Part shown: in pieces, positions 20,670 through 30,390 of the stretch
Numbering within the stretch: position 1 is the stretch's first letter
Layout: every line of letters starts with the position of its first letter
Assembly (NCBI GenBank): GCA_012270065.1
Contig: JAAXJB010000069.1
Coordinates: 13,381 to 68,730, forward strand
DNA: 55,350 nt
Source: Rubripirellula sp.
GTDB lineage: Bacteria; Planctomycetota; Planctomycetia; Pirellulales; Pirellulaceae
Reading direction: 5' to 3'
The notes under the pieces: generated by a model
What the model was told of the DNA's origin: nothing
What the model saw: the letters and a program-made list of their open reading frames with translations, nothing else
The model's database searches: none
Made by a program: the position numbers and the translations under genes

Positions 20670-22811
20670 ATGAAAGACAAATCGGCTTTACTTGTCACGA
20701 TTGCTTTGACAATTCTGGCATACTGTTCTTCTTGCTCATCTTCCTGCTCGGCCGCAGTCCAAGAGCTGGATGCTTTTGTGCGTGATGGCCAGACCTTCCT
20801 GACTTGGCAGGAAGATGGTTCGGACTGGTATTTTGTCTATGCTTCCGTAGAGCCAATCACCAGCATCAGCAACAGGAAGTGGATTGCCAAAATCCCCAGA
20901 GGATCCAATCGCTTCCGATTTCCTGCAGTCAGTTCCCACCGGGGACATACCGATCGTAAATACAAAGAACTTTTCCACGGCAAACCGTGGGCAGAGCGAA
21001 TTCAGATCGAACCTTCGCTAGATGCGTCCAAAGGACTCCCAGACGGAACTGGTTTGTTCGTCCATACGATTAAAACCGAGGCAGCCAGGTATTACGCCGT
21101 CACATCCTCGGAAACGAACGCGATTCACGAGGGGCAGAACTCACTGGTGACGACAGTCGATGAAAAGCCTGGCATCCCTGGTGCGACCCTGGTCTTCAAG
21201 AAAGACCACCTCCACTATTTTGTTTTCTTCACCGATTTTGCAACATGGAACTCGGACGGGATCGACGACCACATGCACGGCTACTCGCATGTATTCGCGG
21301 CAAGTATCCCCGAAAAGGTGATCGACCCTTCACCCCTGTCAGTGCGTCTGCATGCGTATTCGGCATGGAACGGTGTCTTCATGCCCTACAGCTACCCGAT
21401 CAACAACGGGGTCAGCATCGCGATGTTCGACTACAGTCTGACATGGTGGTTTGGTCATGGTGAATCGCTGACAACCACGCACGGCAAAAACGCTTTCCAT
21501 GGAAAGGTCGTCAACTACACAGAGCAGCGGCTCATGCAAGTGATTCGCTGGTTGGCAGGTAACCCTGCTTCATTCCCTGCCGCAATTGACAGTTCACGCA
21601 TTTATCTTCTCGGTGGCTCCATGGGGGGCAGCGGTGTCAATCACATCACCTGTAAACAGGGAGACATCATCACGTCAGGGCAAGCGTCCAAAGGGTACAC
21701 CAACTGGTCTCTATCAGAAGAGCTCGCGCCGTATGCGAGAGATAACCGCGTGAACGTATTCCTGGGTGACTTCCAACGCAAATTTGGAACTCTTGACGAC
21801 AACAACACAACCAACCTGTCGAGCAAACGGGTATTCGACGTTCTGAACCTGGCTTCGTGGGTCAGTGACCCCAAGGCCAACGTTGGATATCTGGAAACCG
21901 CGAATGGGTCCATCGACAGTGTCATTCCCTTCTGGGGCGTGGCGGAATTCTGGGACGCACTTGAGACTGGCAAACACCCCTATTCAGCAGCATGGTTGCA
22001 GGTAGGCCACTCATCCCGACTCGGCTCGGGGTCGCCCATGGTATTTCATCAATTGCGTTCTGATGAGACCATTCCGGCGATGGCCAACGCAAGTTGCAAT
22101 TCGAAACTGGATTTCGGTTTTCGATTCATGGGCAGAATCAAGCAGGTCATGGAGAAGAAAATCCAGATTGACAATCCGATCACCCATGACATTACTGGCA
22201 TGACACTCGTGGTTGGACCATCCACTTTGACCAGCAAACGTTATCAAGTCAGCGGCACTGATGGTGATTTCATTCTCATCACCGAGGGCAATCTGCTTGA
22301 TTACACGCCTCCGGTTACCGCGTGGCAAAAGAGTGAGTTGAAACGCAAGCTGAACAGGGAACCGTCCGACACAGAGATCCGTGAACAGGCTGCTGCCAAC
22401 AAGTCGAGGTATCTGGTAATCGACGGTGATCCGCAGGGCACACGAAATGGACACATTGCATGGTCCAGCACTCATCAGAATTTTGACAAAAGTTCCACTG
22501 ATGATGACATTGTGGATACGGAAAACCAGTGGTGCATGAACTTTCGACTGGAAAAGAACCAGCACCTCGGTGAATGGAAACTCAACACTGCAACCGTGGA
22601 CATCACGCCCCGCCGTTGCCAGAAATTCAAGCCCCCAGTCGGAACACAGGTGCGTTGGGAAAACTGGGATCATTCTTCACCAGGACAACCCGAAAGAATC
22701 GCATCGGGAGAGGTGTCCGTCGACAGGCACGGCCTGATAACGGTCCCGGAATTCATCGTCGGCAAACGGGGACTGGGCAATCGGCTCATACTCACACCTG
22801 TTTCCAGATAA
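20670..22811 (+). CDS. Large secreted protein with alpha/beta-hydrolase-like motif
   Basis: 713 residues from ATG 20670; a start further left (20619) would precede the signal peptide, so it is unlikely. The signal region is Cys/Ser-rich (MKDKSALLVTIALTILAYC). Near the middle, IYLLGGSMGGSGVNH contains a G-x-S-x-G-like elbow (Ser317) preceded by a typical strand, suggesting an alpha/beta-hydrolase fold. Around it are fibronectin-like N-terminal strands and a long C-terminal beta region. No certain Asp/His pair can be assigned by eye. It probably acts outside the cell as an esterase or peptidase-like enzyme, but may be inactive. It is an apparently single gene between two other secreted-protein genes. 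Confidence 0.72.
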   Translation: MKDKSALLVTIALTILAYCSSCSSSCSAAVQELDAFVRDGQTFLTWQEDGSDWYFVYASVEPITSISNRKWIAKIPRGSNRFRFPAVSSHRGHTDRKYKELFHGKPWAERIQIEPSLDASKGLPDGTGLFVHTIKTEAARYYAVTSSETNAIHEGQNSLVTTVDEKPGIPGATLVFKKDHLHYFVFFTDFATWNSDGIDDHMHGYSHVFAASIPEKVIDPSPLSVRLHAYSAWNGVFMPYSYPINNGVSIAMFDYSLTWWFGHGESLTTTHGKNAFHGKVVNYTEQRLMQVIRWLAGNPASFPAAIDSSRIYLLGGSMGGSGVNHITCKQGDIITSGQASKGYTNWSLSEELAPYARDNRVNVFLGDFQRKFGTLDDNNTTNLSSKRVFDVLNLASWVSDPKANVGYLETANGSIDSVIPFWGVAEFWDALETGKHPYSAAWLQVGHSSRLGSGSPMVFHQLRSDETIPAMANASCNSKLDFGFRFMGRIKQVMEKKIQIDNPITHDITGMTLVVGPSTLTSKRYQVSGTDGDFILITEGNLLDYTPPVTAWQKSELKRKLNREPSDTEIREQAAANKSRYLVIDGDPQGTRNGHIAWSSTHQNFDKSSTDDDIVDTENQWCMNFRLEKNQHLGEWKLNTATVDITPRRCQKFKPPVGTQVRWENWDHSSPGQPERIASGEVSVDRHGLITVPEFIVGKRGLGNRLILTPVSR

Positions 22812-23066
22812 CACGGGCAACGATCCGTAATCCGCACGCCCATGGACGTATGATCAACGACCATCACGAAGCCGTGTCAGAATGATAGACTTTAGCCTGC
22901 TTCAGAGGCGTACCCGAAGAGGCTCACCAGAGGTATGGAAAGACCTGTGCCTGCAATTGCGTTAACAAAGAACGTCGGCAACAGTCCCCCAATGCCATTC
23001 AAATCGAGTCAATGCTGGTCACGGATGGGCCGAATCCAACGACCAATTTCAAAATCGAGAGCGACA

Positions 23067-24449
23067 ATGAAAACCTGGACCTTCACAGCGATGGTGCTCT
23101 ACACCACGTTCCTCTGCCAGCTGACGGCAGCGGAGCCCAAAGCACACCCGGACGTGGTAATTTTTCTCGCGGACGATCTGTCAGCACGTGATCTTCCGCT
23201 GTACGGAGGAACCAACATACAGACCCCCGCGATCAGTCAACTTGCCTCCGAGGGAATGACCTTCACACACGCTTTTGTTGCCAGTCCATCCTGCGCCCCA
23301 AGTCGCGCTGCTCTGCTCACCGGATTGATGCCCGCTCGTAACGGGGCCGAGGAAAATCATAGCTTTCCCCACGAGGACATCCTCCGGTTACCACGAATCC
23401 TGCAAAAGCATGGATATCATACGGCTGCATTCGGTAAAGTCGCTCACCAAAAAAGCGCCATCAGCTACGGATTCGAGACCATCAGTCCCGGCAAAGACAT
23501 CCCCCAGGTACGAAAAAACGTACGGAAGTTTCTTGAAGGACGGAATGATCGTCGTCCTCTGGCCCTGTTTGTCGGTGTCTCGGATCCTCACGTCCCGTGG
23601 CCGAGCGAGTCAACCGTCGACCCGAAAAACATGCTCCTGCCAACCAAGTTACTGGATACACCACAAACACGCATTCAGCGTTCCCGATACCTGCAGGAGG
23701 TACAAAACCTCGATTCCTATCTGGGAGAGTTATTGAATCTCGCCACGCGGTACTTGTCCGAGGACCGTATCATCCTGTTTTCGAGTGACCATGGGGCTCA
23801 ATTTCCGTTTGGCAAGTGGACTCTTTACGACGAAGGCACGCGCGTACCCCTGGTCGTCAAATGGAAAGGGCGCATCAAACCCGGCACTCGCAGCGATGCC
23901 ATGGTCAGCTGGATTGACGTGTTGCCAACGCTGATTGATATCGTTGGAGGCGAAGTCCCTGAAAACATCGATGGCCGTTCTTTTGCCGATGTCCTCCGAG
24001 GAAACCGAACCTCACACCGCGAACGTATATTCACGACTCACAGCGGAGATCGAAAAATGAATGTTTATCCCATCCGCTCAGTTCGAACTGACCAATACAA
24101 ACTGATATGGAATCCCCACCCGGACTTTGCCTTCACCACCCACATTGATTTATTGCTGCGAGAGACATCGGGAGATTATTTCAAAGAGTGGCTCACTTTG
24201 GCTAAAACCAATTCCGACGCAGCACGGATTGTCAACGCTCACCACGGTCGACCTGAATTCGAATTATTTGATTTGGATCAGGATCCCCAAGAACAGACGA
24301 ATCTTGCAAGCAAAACCAGCCACACTGCAATCAAAAACAGGCTATTACAAGACCTCCACGAATGGCTGAAGACTCAAAACGACAAGATCACAGTTTTTCA
24401 CGAACCACTGATGCTCGACGAACCCAAAAGCTGGGTACCTCGAAAATGA
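23067..24449 (+). CDS. Sulfatase (formylglycine-dependent), secreted
   Basis: Type I sulfatase hydrolysing a sulfate ester, likely on a glycan in the periplasm or outside. ATG 23067 gives 460 residues with a signal peptide ending LTAAEP. Metal ligands are expected at Asp36-Asp37 (FLADD). The activation motif CAPSRAALLTG has Cys76, which becomes formylglycine when an FGE or anSME enzyme is present (none in this window). Later landmarks are DPHVPWP and SSDHGAQFPFGKW (metal Asp-His). The C-terminal subdomain has ELFDLDQDPQEQTNL, a standard ending. The frame is open upstream to 22935, but those codons precede the signal peptide. Probably monocistronic. Confidence 0.94.
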   Translation: MKTWTFTAMVLYTTFLCQLTAAEPKAHPDVVIFLADDLSARDLPLYGGTNIQTPAISQLASEGMTFTHAFVASPSCAPSRAALLTGLMPARNGAEENHSFPHEDILRLPRILQKHGYHTAAFGKVAHQKSAISYGFETISPGKDIPQVRKNVRKFLEGRNDRRPLALFVGVSDPHVPWPSESTVDPKNMLLPTKLLDTPQTRIQRSRYLQEVQNLDSYLGELLNLATRYLSEDRIILFSSDHGAQFPFGKWTLYDEGTRVPLVVKWKGRIKPGTRSDAMVSWIDVLPTLIDIVGGEVPENIDGRSFADVLRGNRTSHRERIFTTHSGDRKMNVYPIRSVRTDQYKLIWNPHPDFAFTTHIDLLLRETSGDYFKEWLTLAKTNSDAARIVNAHHGRPEFELFDLDQDPQEQTNLASKTSHTAIKNRLLQDLHEWLKTQNDKITVFHEPLMLDEPKSWVPRK

Positions 24450-24595
24450 TTTCACATGAAATCCAATCTTCATTTTCCCGGCATGACCAGGAAATGCCCA
24501 GCAGCGTCCTGGACATCTGGCTTGCTTTCAACGCACGCCACTTTTAGGAACCAGACCAAATACTCCCAGCCAACCATACGGTTCCGTCTTAACCC

Positions 24596-25351
24596 ATGTC
24601 CGACATCACTCAGCCAGCTTCACCTGCAAGTCCGAATGGCGAAACGACCCTCGACGCAGCGCAAGTTTACCAGTGGCTTGTCGCTGGTATTGTTTCGTCG
24701 TCCGCTCGTTTTCTCCCCATTCCCTTCGTTGACGATCTGATTCAAACCAGCTGTCGCAAGTATGTGGTCAAAACCGTCATTGAAAACCGTGATGCTGATA
24801 TCAAGCTAACGGCGCTTCAGCCATATTTCGGGGACTCATCCGGTTGCCTCACGAGTTGTGCCTGGATGTTGATCAAAGCTCCCATCAAGTTACTGCTTTT
24901 TCCATTTCGCAAAATCATCGGCATCCTGACGGCCGTTCGTGGCGTTCCTCTTGAGATCATGCGGGTTTACCTGCTTGCCCGCACGCTGGACCGATACTTG
25001 AAAGACGGGCAATACAGTCGGGAACAAATCAGATTGCAACTGGATGAGCGGGAATACGCAATCAGATTAAAAGCGGCCTTTGACCAGGCTTTGTCCAAGA
25101 TGGATTTGCATGTCGTGCTGGCCGCCATGAAGGACGCTACGGGTGGATTCACTGAACTGAGTTCTGTTGCATGGGCTGGATTGAAAAACGTATGGAATCA
25201 GAAATCTGATACCAACAAAGGCCTTGAGACGAGGCAGGAAGTAAAAGCTGAAGCAACAAGAATCCAAGACATCTTTTCTCGCACAGAAATCGTGATGTTA
25301 TTTGACAACTTTGATCAACGCGTTGACCAGTTCATGGTTCAATCGAGCTAG
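24596..25351 (+). CDS. Conserved-looking protein of unknown function
   Basis: 251 residues with no signal peptide. A hydrophobic stretch near 89-114 (CAWMLIKAPIKLLLFPF...) could be one membrane segment or a hairpin dipping into the membrane. The rest is helical and charged, with FLPIPFVDDLIQTSCRKYVV near 39-58 and ARTLDRYLKDGQYSREQIRLQ in the second half. I do not recognise the family. Among almost wholly exported neighbours it is one of the few apparently cytoplasmic or membrane-peripheral products. Start ATG 24596 is 146 bp after the sulfatase stop, so cotranscription is uncertain. Base composition looks like its surroundings. Confidence 0.7.
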   Translation: MSDITQPASPASPNGETTLDAAQVYQWLVAGIVSSSARFLPIPFVDDLIQTSCRKYVVKTVIENRDADIKLTALQPYFGDSSGCLTSCAWMLIKAPIKLLLFPFRKIIGILTAVRGVPLEIMRVYLLARTLDRYLKDGQYSREQIRLQLDEREYAIRLKAAFDQALSKMDLHVVLAAMKDATGGFTELSSVAWAGLKNVWNQKSDTNKGLETRQEVKAEATRIQDIFSRTEIVMLFDNFDQRVDQFMVQSS

Positions 25352-25554
25352 TCCTCACCTGGAATTGTCGGCCTTCCGTGACCCTTTCCGGCACCCATCA
25401 GCGATTAATAATGCCGAACGCTGCAAAACCACAAGAATCAGCGAGGTTTTCCGCAACACTCGCGTCGATGCGTCGATGCATCAATGCCACTGACCCCGTG
25501 CCGGACAACTTTCGCCACGTTCGATGTATCGAAAGAGTGGCGCGGTACAATGTG

Positions 25555-25568
25555 ATGTGATTTCACAT
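25555..25568. promoter_or_regulatory. 14-bp inverted repeat upstream of the fusion gene
   Basis: ATGTGA-TT-TCACAT, two perfect 6-bp arms around a 2-bp centre, lies 65 bp before the preferred start of the 1,511-residue fusion protein. It could be an operator. The arms resemble half-sites of the CRP family, but the spacer (2 bp rather than 6) does not fit CRP. Confidence 0.3.
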
Positions 25569-25632
25569 GTTTCAAAATATTTCGATCAATACAATTCTGT
25601 CTTTTTCCCCACTGTGTTCTATCCGGAACCCA

Positions 25633-28600
25633 ATGCCTCACATGAATCACCTCCATCGTATTGTTCTGTGCCTTTCAGTCTGCGTGGGCGTCATCCCCAA
25701 TGTGACGGTCGATGCTGAAACGGTTTTACTCAAACCGCACAAATTCACGGTTGCTGAAGGTTTTGAGCTGGAACGCGTGGCCGGACCACCGTTGGTGCGG
25801 CGTCCCATACACATGTGTTTCGATACCGACGGGTCTCTGTACGTGACCGACAGTTCGGGAAATACGGACAAGGCTCCTGTGCAACTCAAGGACCCAAAAC
25901 ACCGCGTCCTGCGATTGATCGATCATGACGGTGACGGATTTTTTGACACGTCGACCGTGTTTGCCAAAAACCTGCCGTTTCCGGAGGGCCTGCTGGTTCA
26001 CAGGGGCGCTGTTTATGTCGGTGCCCCGCCACACATCTGGAAGCTCCGGGACACCAATGGTGATCACGTTGCCGATGAACGAAGCGTGTGGTTCGACGGT
26101 GGCTCAATCGAAGGTTGTGGCAATGACATGCATGGTCCGTATCGCGGCCCTGACGGATTTTTCTACTGGTGCAAAGGTGCCTTTGCAGGGCAGAAACACG
26201 AACTCAGCAATGGTCGCATACTGAAATCGAACGCAGCACATATCTACCGTGCCAGACCGGATGGAAGTCAACTCGAGATGGTGATCACCGGGGGCATGAA
26301 CAATCCGGTTGGCCTGGCTTTCAGTGAAACAGGAGATCGTTTTTTAAGTGGTACTTTTTTTGACCTTTCCCAACCGGGCAGACGCGATGGAATTTTACAT
26401 GCGGTCTACGGTGGAACGTATGGTCGAAAAAACGAACGCGTCCTTGCTCCACATCCCAGCACAGGCGATCTGCTGCCTGTCCTGAAACAACTGGGGCCTG
26501 CTGCTCCCTCGGGTATGATCATGGCGCAACATGCCGACACAGGAATCACGGGTGACTTGCTTTGCACTGAATTCAACACGCGTCGTATCTCACGGCATGA
26601 ACTCTCACAGTCGAGTTCGTCATACGCGGTCAAGAGCAGTACATTTCTGGAAAGTGACCAAACAGACTTCCACCCCACCGATGTGATCGAAGATGCAGAT
26701 GGCAGCCTGCTGATCGCAGATACTGGAAGCTGGTACATGATCTGCTGTCCAACCTCCAAAGTGGCCAAGCCGGACATCCTCGGCGCGATTTACAGAGTCC
26801 GGAAAAAGAACAATCCACGTCATCAGGACCCTCGTGGCACAGGACTGGACTGGAAAAAGCCTCAAGTCGCCTGGCTATCAGATCCGCGATCGGCAGTGGT
26901 CAAGCGCGCGATGGATGTGCTGGCAGAAACTCGTTGGATCGACGAATTGCGCCTGGCCGAAGCCAAAATCCCTGCAATCTGGACACTCAATCGTGTTGCG
27001 GGCAGTCGCGCAAGGCAGGCAGTTCGCGATTTCCTCACCGATGAATCAGTCGAAGTCCGTAAAGCAGCCACCCACAGCGTGGCACTGTGGCGTGATTCCG
27101 AGGCCGGACCTCAACTTGCCAGGTTGCTCACTGACGGTAACGGCGACCCGCAACTACATCGAATTTCGGCGATGGCGTTGGGAAGAATCGGTGACGCCGA
27201 GGCGATCAAACCACTCCTTGCGGTTTACCCTGCCGAGGCAGATCCGTTTTTGAAACACGCAATCATCCATGCACTTTTTGAAATTGCTGAAGTGGAAAAA
27301 CTTCCACCGGAACATCCAGCGACGAAACAGGTGCGGCAGATGATGAAAGTCGATCAACAGAATGTAACTCCGGACAAGTTTCCCGAAATCCAACTTGCCA
27401 AAACCATCGAGTTGACGCAGGAAGAAATTGCGGCGCAAAAACAGCGGCTTGATGAATTGGCAACATTCCTGCCAAAAGCAGACGCAAAACGCGGAGCAAC
27501 GCTGTTTGGTGACCGTGACAAGTCAAAGTGCATCACCTGTCATGTCAAAGGCAAGCAAGGAGTAAGACTGGGGCCTGACCTCACAAGAATCGGCGCCATT
27601 CGCAGTGAACGCGACCTATTGGAAGCAATCGTGTATCCCAGCGCGTCAATTGCACGGTATCACGAAACCGTGAATGTATTGACCAACGATGGAAGAGCAC
27701 TATCAGGACTCATTGTCAAAGAGACAGTGAACAGGATCTTCCTTGCCTCTGCCGCAGGCGAATTGCAGCCTGTGCGAATCAGGGATATCGACCAGGCACA
27801 CTACTCAAGCGTTTCGATGATGCCTGATGGACTCGACAAGATACTCAGCTCGCAGGAAATCGCTGACATTGTCGCCTATCTCAAGGCATCGACTGTTTCG
27901 ACGGAACCTGGCCGCCAAGAGACCACGGGCAATCGGGACACGATTCCATCGCATCGAGAAATAGTGTTGCCCGGCTTGCATGCTTATGGAAAAAAGAGCA
28001 TTGCGGCCGGAGAAGAGATTGACCTGCGTGTCAGCAGTTCGGTTCCCTATCAATTGAGTGTTGTCAAGCTTGGGCCAGAACCGGAAATTCGAGAGAACGA
28101 TCCAGTTCTGGCAACTTTCCCGGACAACAAACCACGAACCCAGGCAATTCACCCGGGATCCTATGTGCACATTGAGAACGGCTTGCCCCGTGATCGTCCG
28201 TTGAACCAACTGACGCTTGAATGCTGGATTCGCCCCTTCAGCCTCAGTGGCTGGCAAGGCCTGGTCACCCAGCACGATTATCCGGAGAGGTGCGGCATCG
28301 GTGTGTTCATCAGTGATGGAAAAATTGCTTTTCACACCGATGGCGGCGGTCAATTCACCCAGTCCTCTTTACATTACACAGACGCAGGTCTGCTCAAGAC
28401 CCACCAGTGGCAGCACATTGCGGCGACCTGGGATGGGAAACATAAGTGCATCTTCCTTGATGGCAAACCCGTAGCCAGGTGGGCTTTTGCCGGCCCCGTG
28501 CGTTCAGGAAAGACAGCACTCAGAATCGGTGCTTACGCTGATCATGGCGTCGCACAGAATTTCTACAACGGCGATATCGCCATGGTGTCAATTCATGACC

Positions 28601-30168
28601 GGGCACTGAACCAGAATCAGGTACAAGAGCGAGTGGACGATCGAGGCCTGACCATCCCCCAAGGTAAATCAGTCCTTGCCTGCTGGCCTTTCAGCGAAGA
28701 ACGGGGTACTCGGGTCGCGGATGCTGGTGTCGACGCACGCGATGGCGAAATCATCAATCGTGGTACCTGGATGATTGGTGGTCCCAGTTTCGATGCGTCA
28801 GCCATCGACCGTCACGACACCGAATACGACCCGACAACCGACCCCAATCGCGGTCACGGACTGAGGCTGGCATCAGACGAACTTTACAATGCACGCTGGA
28901 AAGTCAATCATCGCTTCCGGATTCCTGCTGATGCCAAATCCGGTGTTTACGCTGGCCGCTTTGATTTTGTGATTGACGGCAAACCGATGCGATATTTTCA
29001 CACTTTCATCGTCCGTCGTCCGGAGTCACGCCCCAAAGCATCACTGGCAGTTCTGATGTCGACAAGCACGTGGCTGGCGTACAACTCGGCACCGTTTCCT
29101 GTCAATCATGGGCAGACCATGACCATGATGGGAACAGGCGGTTTGGCGACAACGCACCCTGACGCGGCGACATACAGTGGATACCGCGACCACCGCCACG
29201 GCCAACCGACATACAAGATCGGGATGAAACTGCCTTGGCCAGCTGCAGGGCCAAACAAGACCTACATCAACCAGTCTTACAGCCACCTGATGCGTGGCGA
29301 ACGTTTCCTGCATCTTTGGCTGGACAAACAAGGATACGATTACGATGTGATCACCGACCGGGATCTGGATCGCAACCCGGATCTACTCACCGGGTATCAA
29401 GCCGTTGTCATCAATGGCCACAGCGAATACTGGTCCTCCCGCGCTTACGAAGGACTTGATCGCTATCTCGAAACCGGTGGGGATGCCATCGTCTTGTCGG
29501 GAAACACCATGTTCTGGCGAGTCAGTTTTGATGAATCCGACGAGTACATGGAAGTAAGGAAATACGGAACTGGAATTGGCGGACGAAAACTCGCCCAGGT
29601 CGGCGAGCTTTACCACAGCCACGATTTCAAACGAGGCAGTCTGATGCGTTTCTGCGGTTACCCGGCATGGAAAGTCGTTGGTCTGACCTGCATTGGCTGG
29701 GGTGGAGCGTTCAAGCCCTACCAGGTAGATAAACCAGAACATTTCCTGTTCAACCAACCGCACAAGGTCGGACTGAAGAAAGGCGACCAATTCGGATTCA
29801 TCGATCAAAAAACGGGTGCGGTTGGGCACGAATTCGATGTTCGCCTTTCCACACTCCAGCGTGCGACCGCCGATCCTGCCATCAAGAAACTGATCGAACC
29901 CAAAGGCATCGTCACCGTTGCAAGCAGTGAGGATGCTCGTGCTGTGATCGACTACAACGCCGAAGGCCACAAACCGAGGGTCGGAAATGAAAGAACAATC
30001 GCTGAAATCATTTACTGGGAACGGCCCCAAGGAGGTCGCGTGTTCCACACCGGCTCCATCGCAACCGCGTGGGGCATCTATCAGGATGATTCCATGAGCA
30101 AACTGTTCATGAACGTTCTCCACCATTTTGGGGCCACGCGGGCATCCGAACATCAAACGGCCCAGTAA
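25633..30168 (+). CDS. TIGR02604 propeller / c-type heme / LamG / dimethylformamidase-like fusion
   Basis: 1,511 residues from ATG 25633 (in-frame ATGs at 25567 and 25642 are alternatives) with a signal peptide ending TVDAE. Order: TIGR02604-type six-bladed propeller (about 30-400; EGFELERVAGPPLVRRP, FPEGLLVHRGAVYVGAPPHIW), HEAT-like helices (about 430-560), heme-binding domain with CITCH at 633-637 followed by GVRLGPDLTRIG, a LamG/concanavalin-like domain (about 845-1030; LTLECWIRPFSLSGWQGLV), and a C-terminal domain (about 1090-1500) like the large subunit of N,N-dimethylformamidase, with GHSEYWSSRAYEGL around His1263. The known enzyme is an iron amidohydrolase of small formamides; activity on another amide is possible here. 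The first half is a common planctomycete exported redox protein, while the C-terminal fusion is unusual. Confidence 0.88.
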   Translation: MPHMNHLHRIVLCLSVCVGVIPNVTVDAETVLLKPHKFTVAEGFELERVAGPPLVRRPIHMCFDTDGSLYVTDSSGNTDKAPVQLKDPKHRVLRLIDHDGDGFFDTSTVFAKNLPFPEGLLVHRGAVYVGAPPHIWKLRDTNGDHVADERSVWFDGGSIEGCGNDMHGPYRGPDGFFYWCKGAFAGQKHELSNGRILKSNAAHIYRARPDGSQLEMVITGGMNNPVGLAFSETGDRFLSGTFFDLSQPGRRDGILHAVYGGTYGRKNERVLAPHPSTGDLLPVLKQLGPAAPSGMIMAQHADTGITGDLLCTEFNTRRISRHELSQSSSSYAVKSSTFLESDQTDFHPTDVIEDADGSLLIADTGSWYMICCPTSKVAKPDILGAIYRVRKKNNPRHQDPRGTGLDWKKPQVAWLSDPRSAVVKRAMDVLAETRWIDELRLAEAKIPAIWTLNRVAGSRARQAVRDFLTDESVEVRKAATHSVALWRDSEAGPQLARLLTDGNGDPQLHRISAMALGRIGDAEAIKPLLAVYPAEADPFLKHAIIHALFEIAEVEKLPPEHPATKQVRQMMKVDQQNVTPDKFPEIQLAKTIELTQEEIAAQKQRLDELATFLPKADAKRGATLFGDRDKSKCITCHVKGKQGVRLGPDLTRIGAIRSERDLLEAIVYPSASIARYHETVNVLTNDGRALSGLIVKETVNRIFLASAAGELQPVRIRDIDQAHYSSVSMMPDGLDKILSSQEIADIVAYLKASTVSTEPGRQETTGNRDTIPSHREIVLPGLHAYGKKSIAAGEEIDLRVSSSVPYQLSVVKLGPEPEIRENDPVLATFPDNKPRTQAIHPGSYVHIENGLPRDRPLNQLTLECWIRPFSLSGWQGLVTQHDYPERCGIGVFISDGKIAFHTDGGGQFTQSSLHYTDAGLLKTHQWQHIAATWDGKHKCIFLDGKPVARWAFAGPVRSGKTALRIGAYADHGVAQNFYNGDIAMVSIHDRALNQNQVQERVDDRGLTIPQGKSVLACWPFSEERGTRVADAGVDARDGEIINRGTWMIGGPSFDASAIDRHDTEYDPTTDPNRGHGLRLASDELYNARWKVNHRFRIPADAKSGVYAGRFDFVIDGKPMRYFHTFIVRRPESRPKASLAVLMSTSTWLAYNSAPFPVNHGQTMTMMGTGGLATTHPDAATYSGYRDHRHGQPTYKIGMKLPWPAAGPNKTYINQSYSHLMRGERFLHLWLDKQGYDYDVITDRDLDRNPDLLTGYQAVVINGHSEYWSSRAYEGLDRYLETGGDAIVLSGNTMFWRVSFDESDEYMEVRKYGTGIGGRKLAQVGELYHSHDFKRGSLMRFCGYPAWKVVGLTCIGWGGAFKPYQVDKPEHFLFNQPHKVGLKKGDQFGFIDQKTGAVGHEFDVRLSTLQRATADPAIKKLIEPKGIVTVASSEDARAVIDYNAEGHKPRVGNERTIAEIIYWERPQGGRVFHTGSIATAWGIYQDDSMSKLFMNVLHHFGATRASEHQTAQ

Positions 30169-30176
30169 ACGATCAG

Positions 30177-30210
30177 AACTCCATGGCAACAGATGCCTAT
30201 CTCTGGAGTT
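30177..30210 (+). terminator. Hairpin after the fusion gene
   Basis: AACTCCA (30177-30183) pairs with TGGAGTT (30204-30210), and GGCA/TGCC can pair inside, giving an interrupted stem-loop 8 nt after the stop at 30168. No T-run follows, so termination would not be classical. It separates the fusion gene from the sigma-factor gene. Confidence 0.4.
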
Positions 30211-30390
30211 GAAATGTTTGAATCAGGACAGTGAATTCGCCCAATTTCAGGCCGAGCCCTTGCGGACCAAAATCAGCAAATCAGGTCCCAAAAAGCTCTG
30301 TTTCGCAACATTACCCGTCAACTTCTGTTTTTTTCGCGGATTTCCTGTCTGGATTCTTGTCTTTTCGTACATGGGCATCAGGAGCACTTC

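Noticed and set aside
22011-22673. Leftward 220-codon open frame
   Set aside because: Complement of the secreted hydrolase-like gene at 20670-22811, with no start signal or family pattern.
25555-25568. CRP-binding site
   Set aside because: The half-sites look similar, but the central spacing is 2 bp rather than the 6 bp CRP needs. Kept only as a generic inverted repeat.
29383-30189. Leftward 268-codon open frame
   Set aside because: It is antisense to the dimethylformamidase-like domain of the fusion gene, whose protein motifs are clear.
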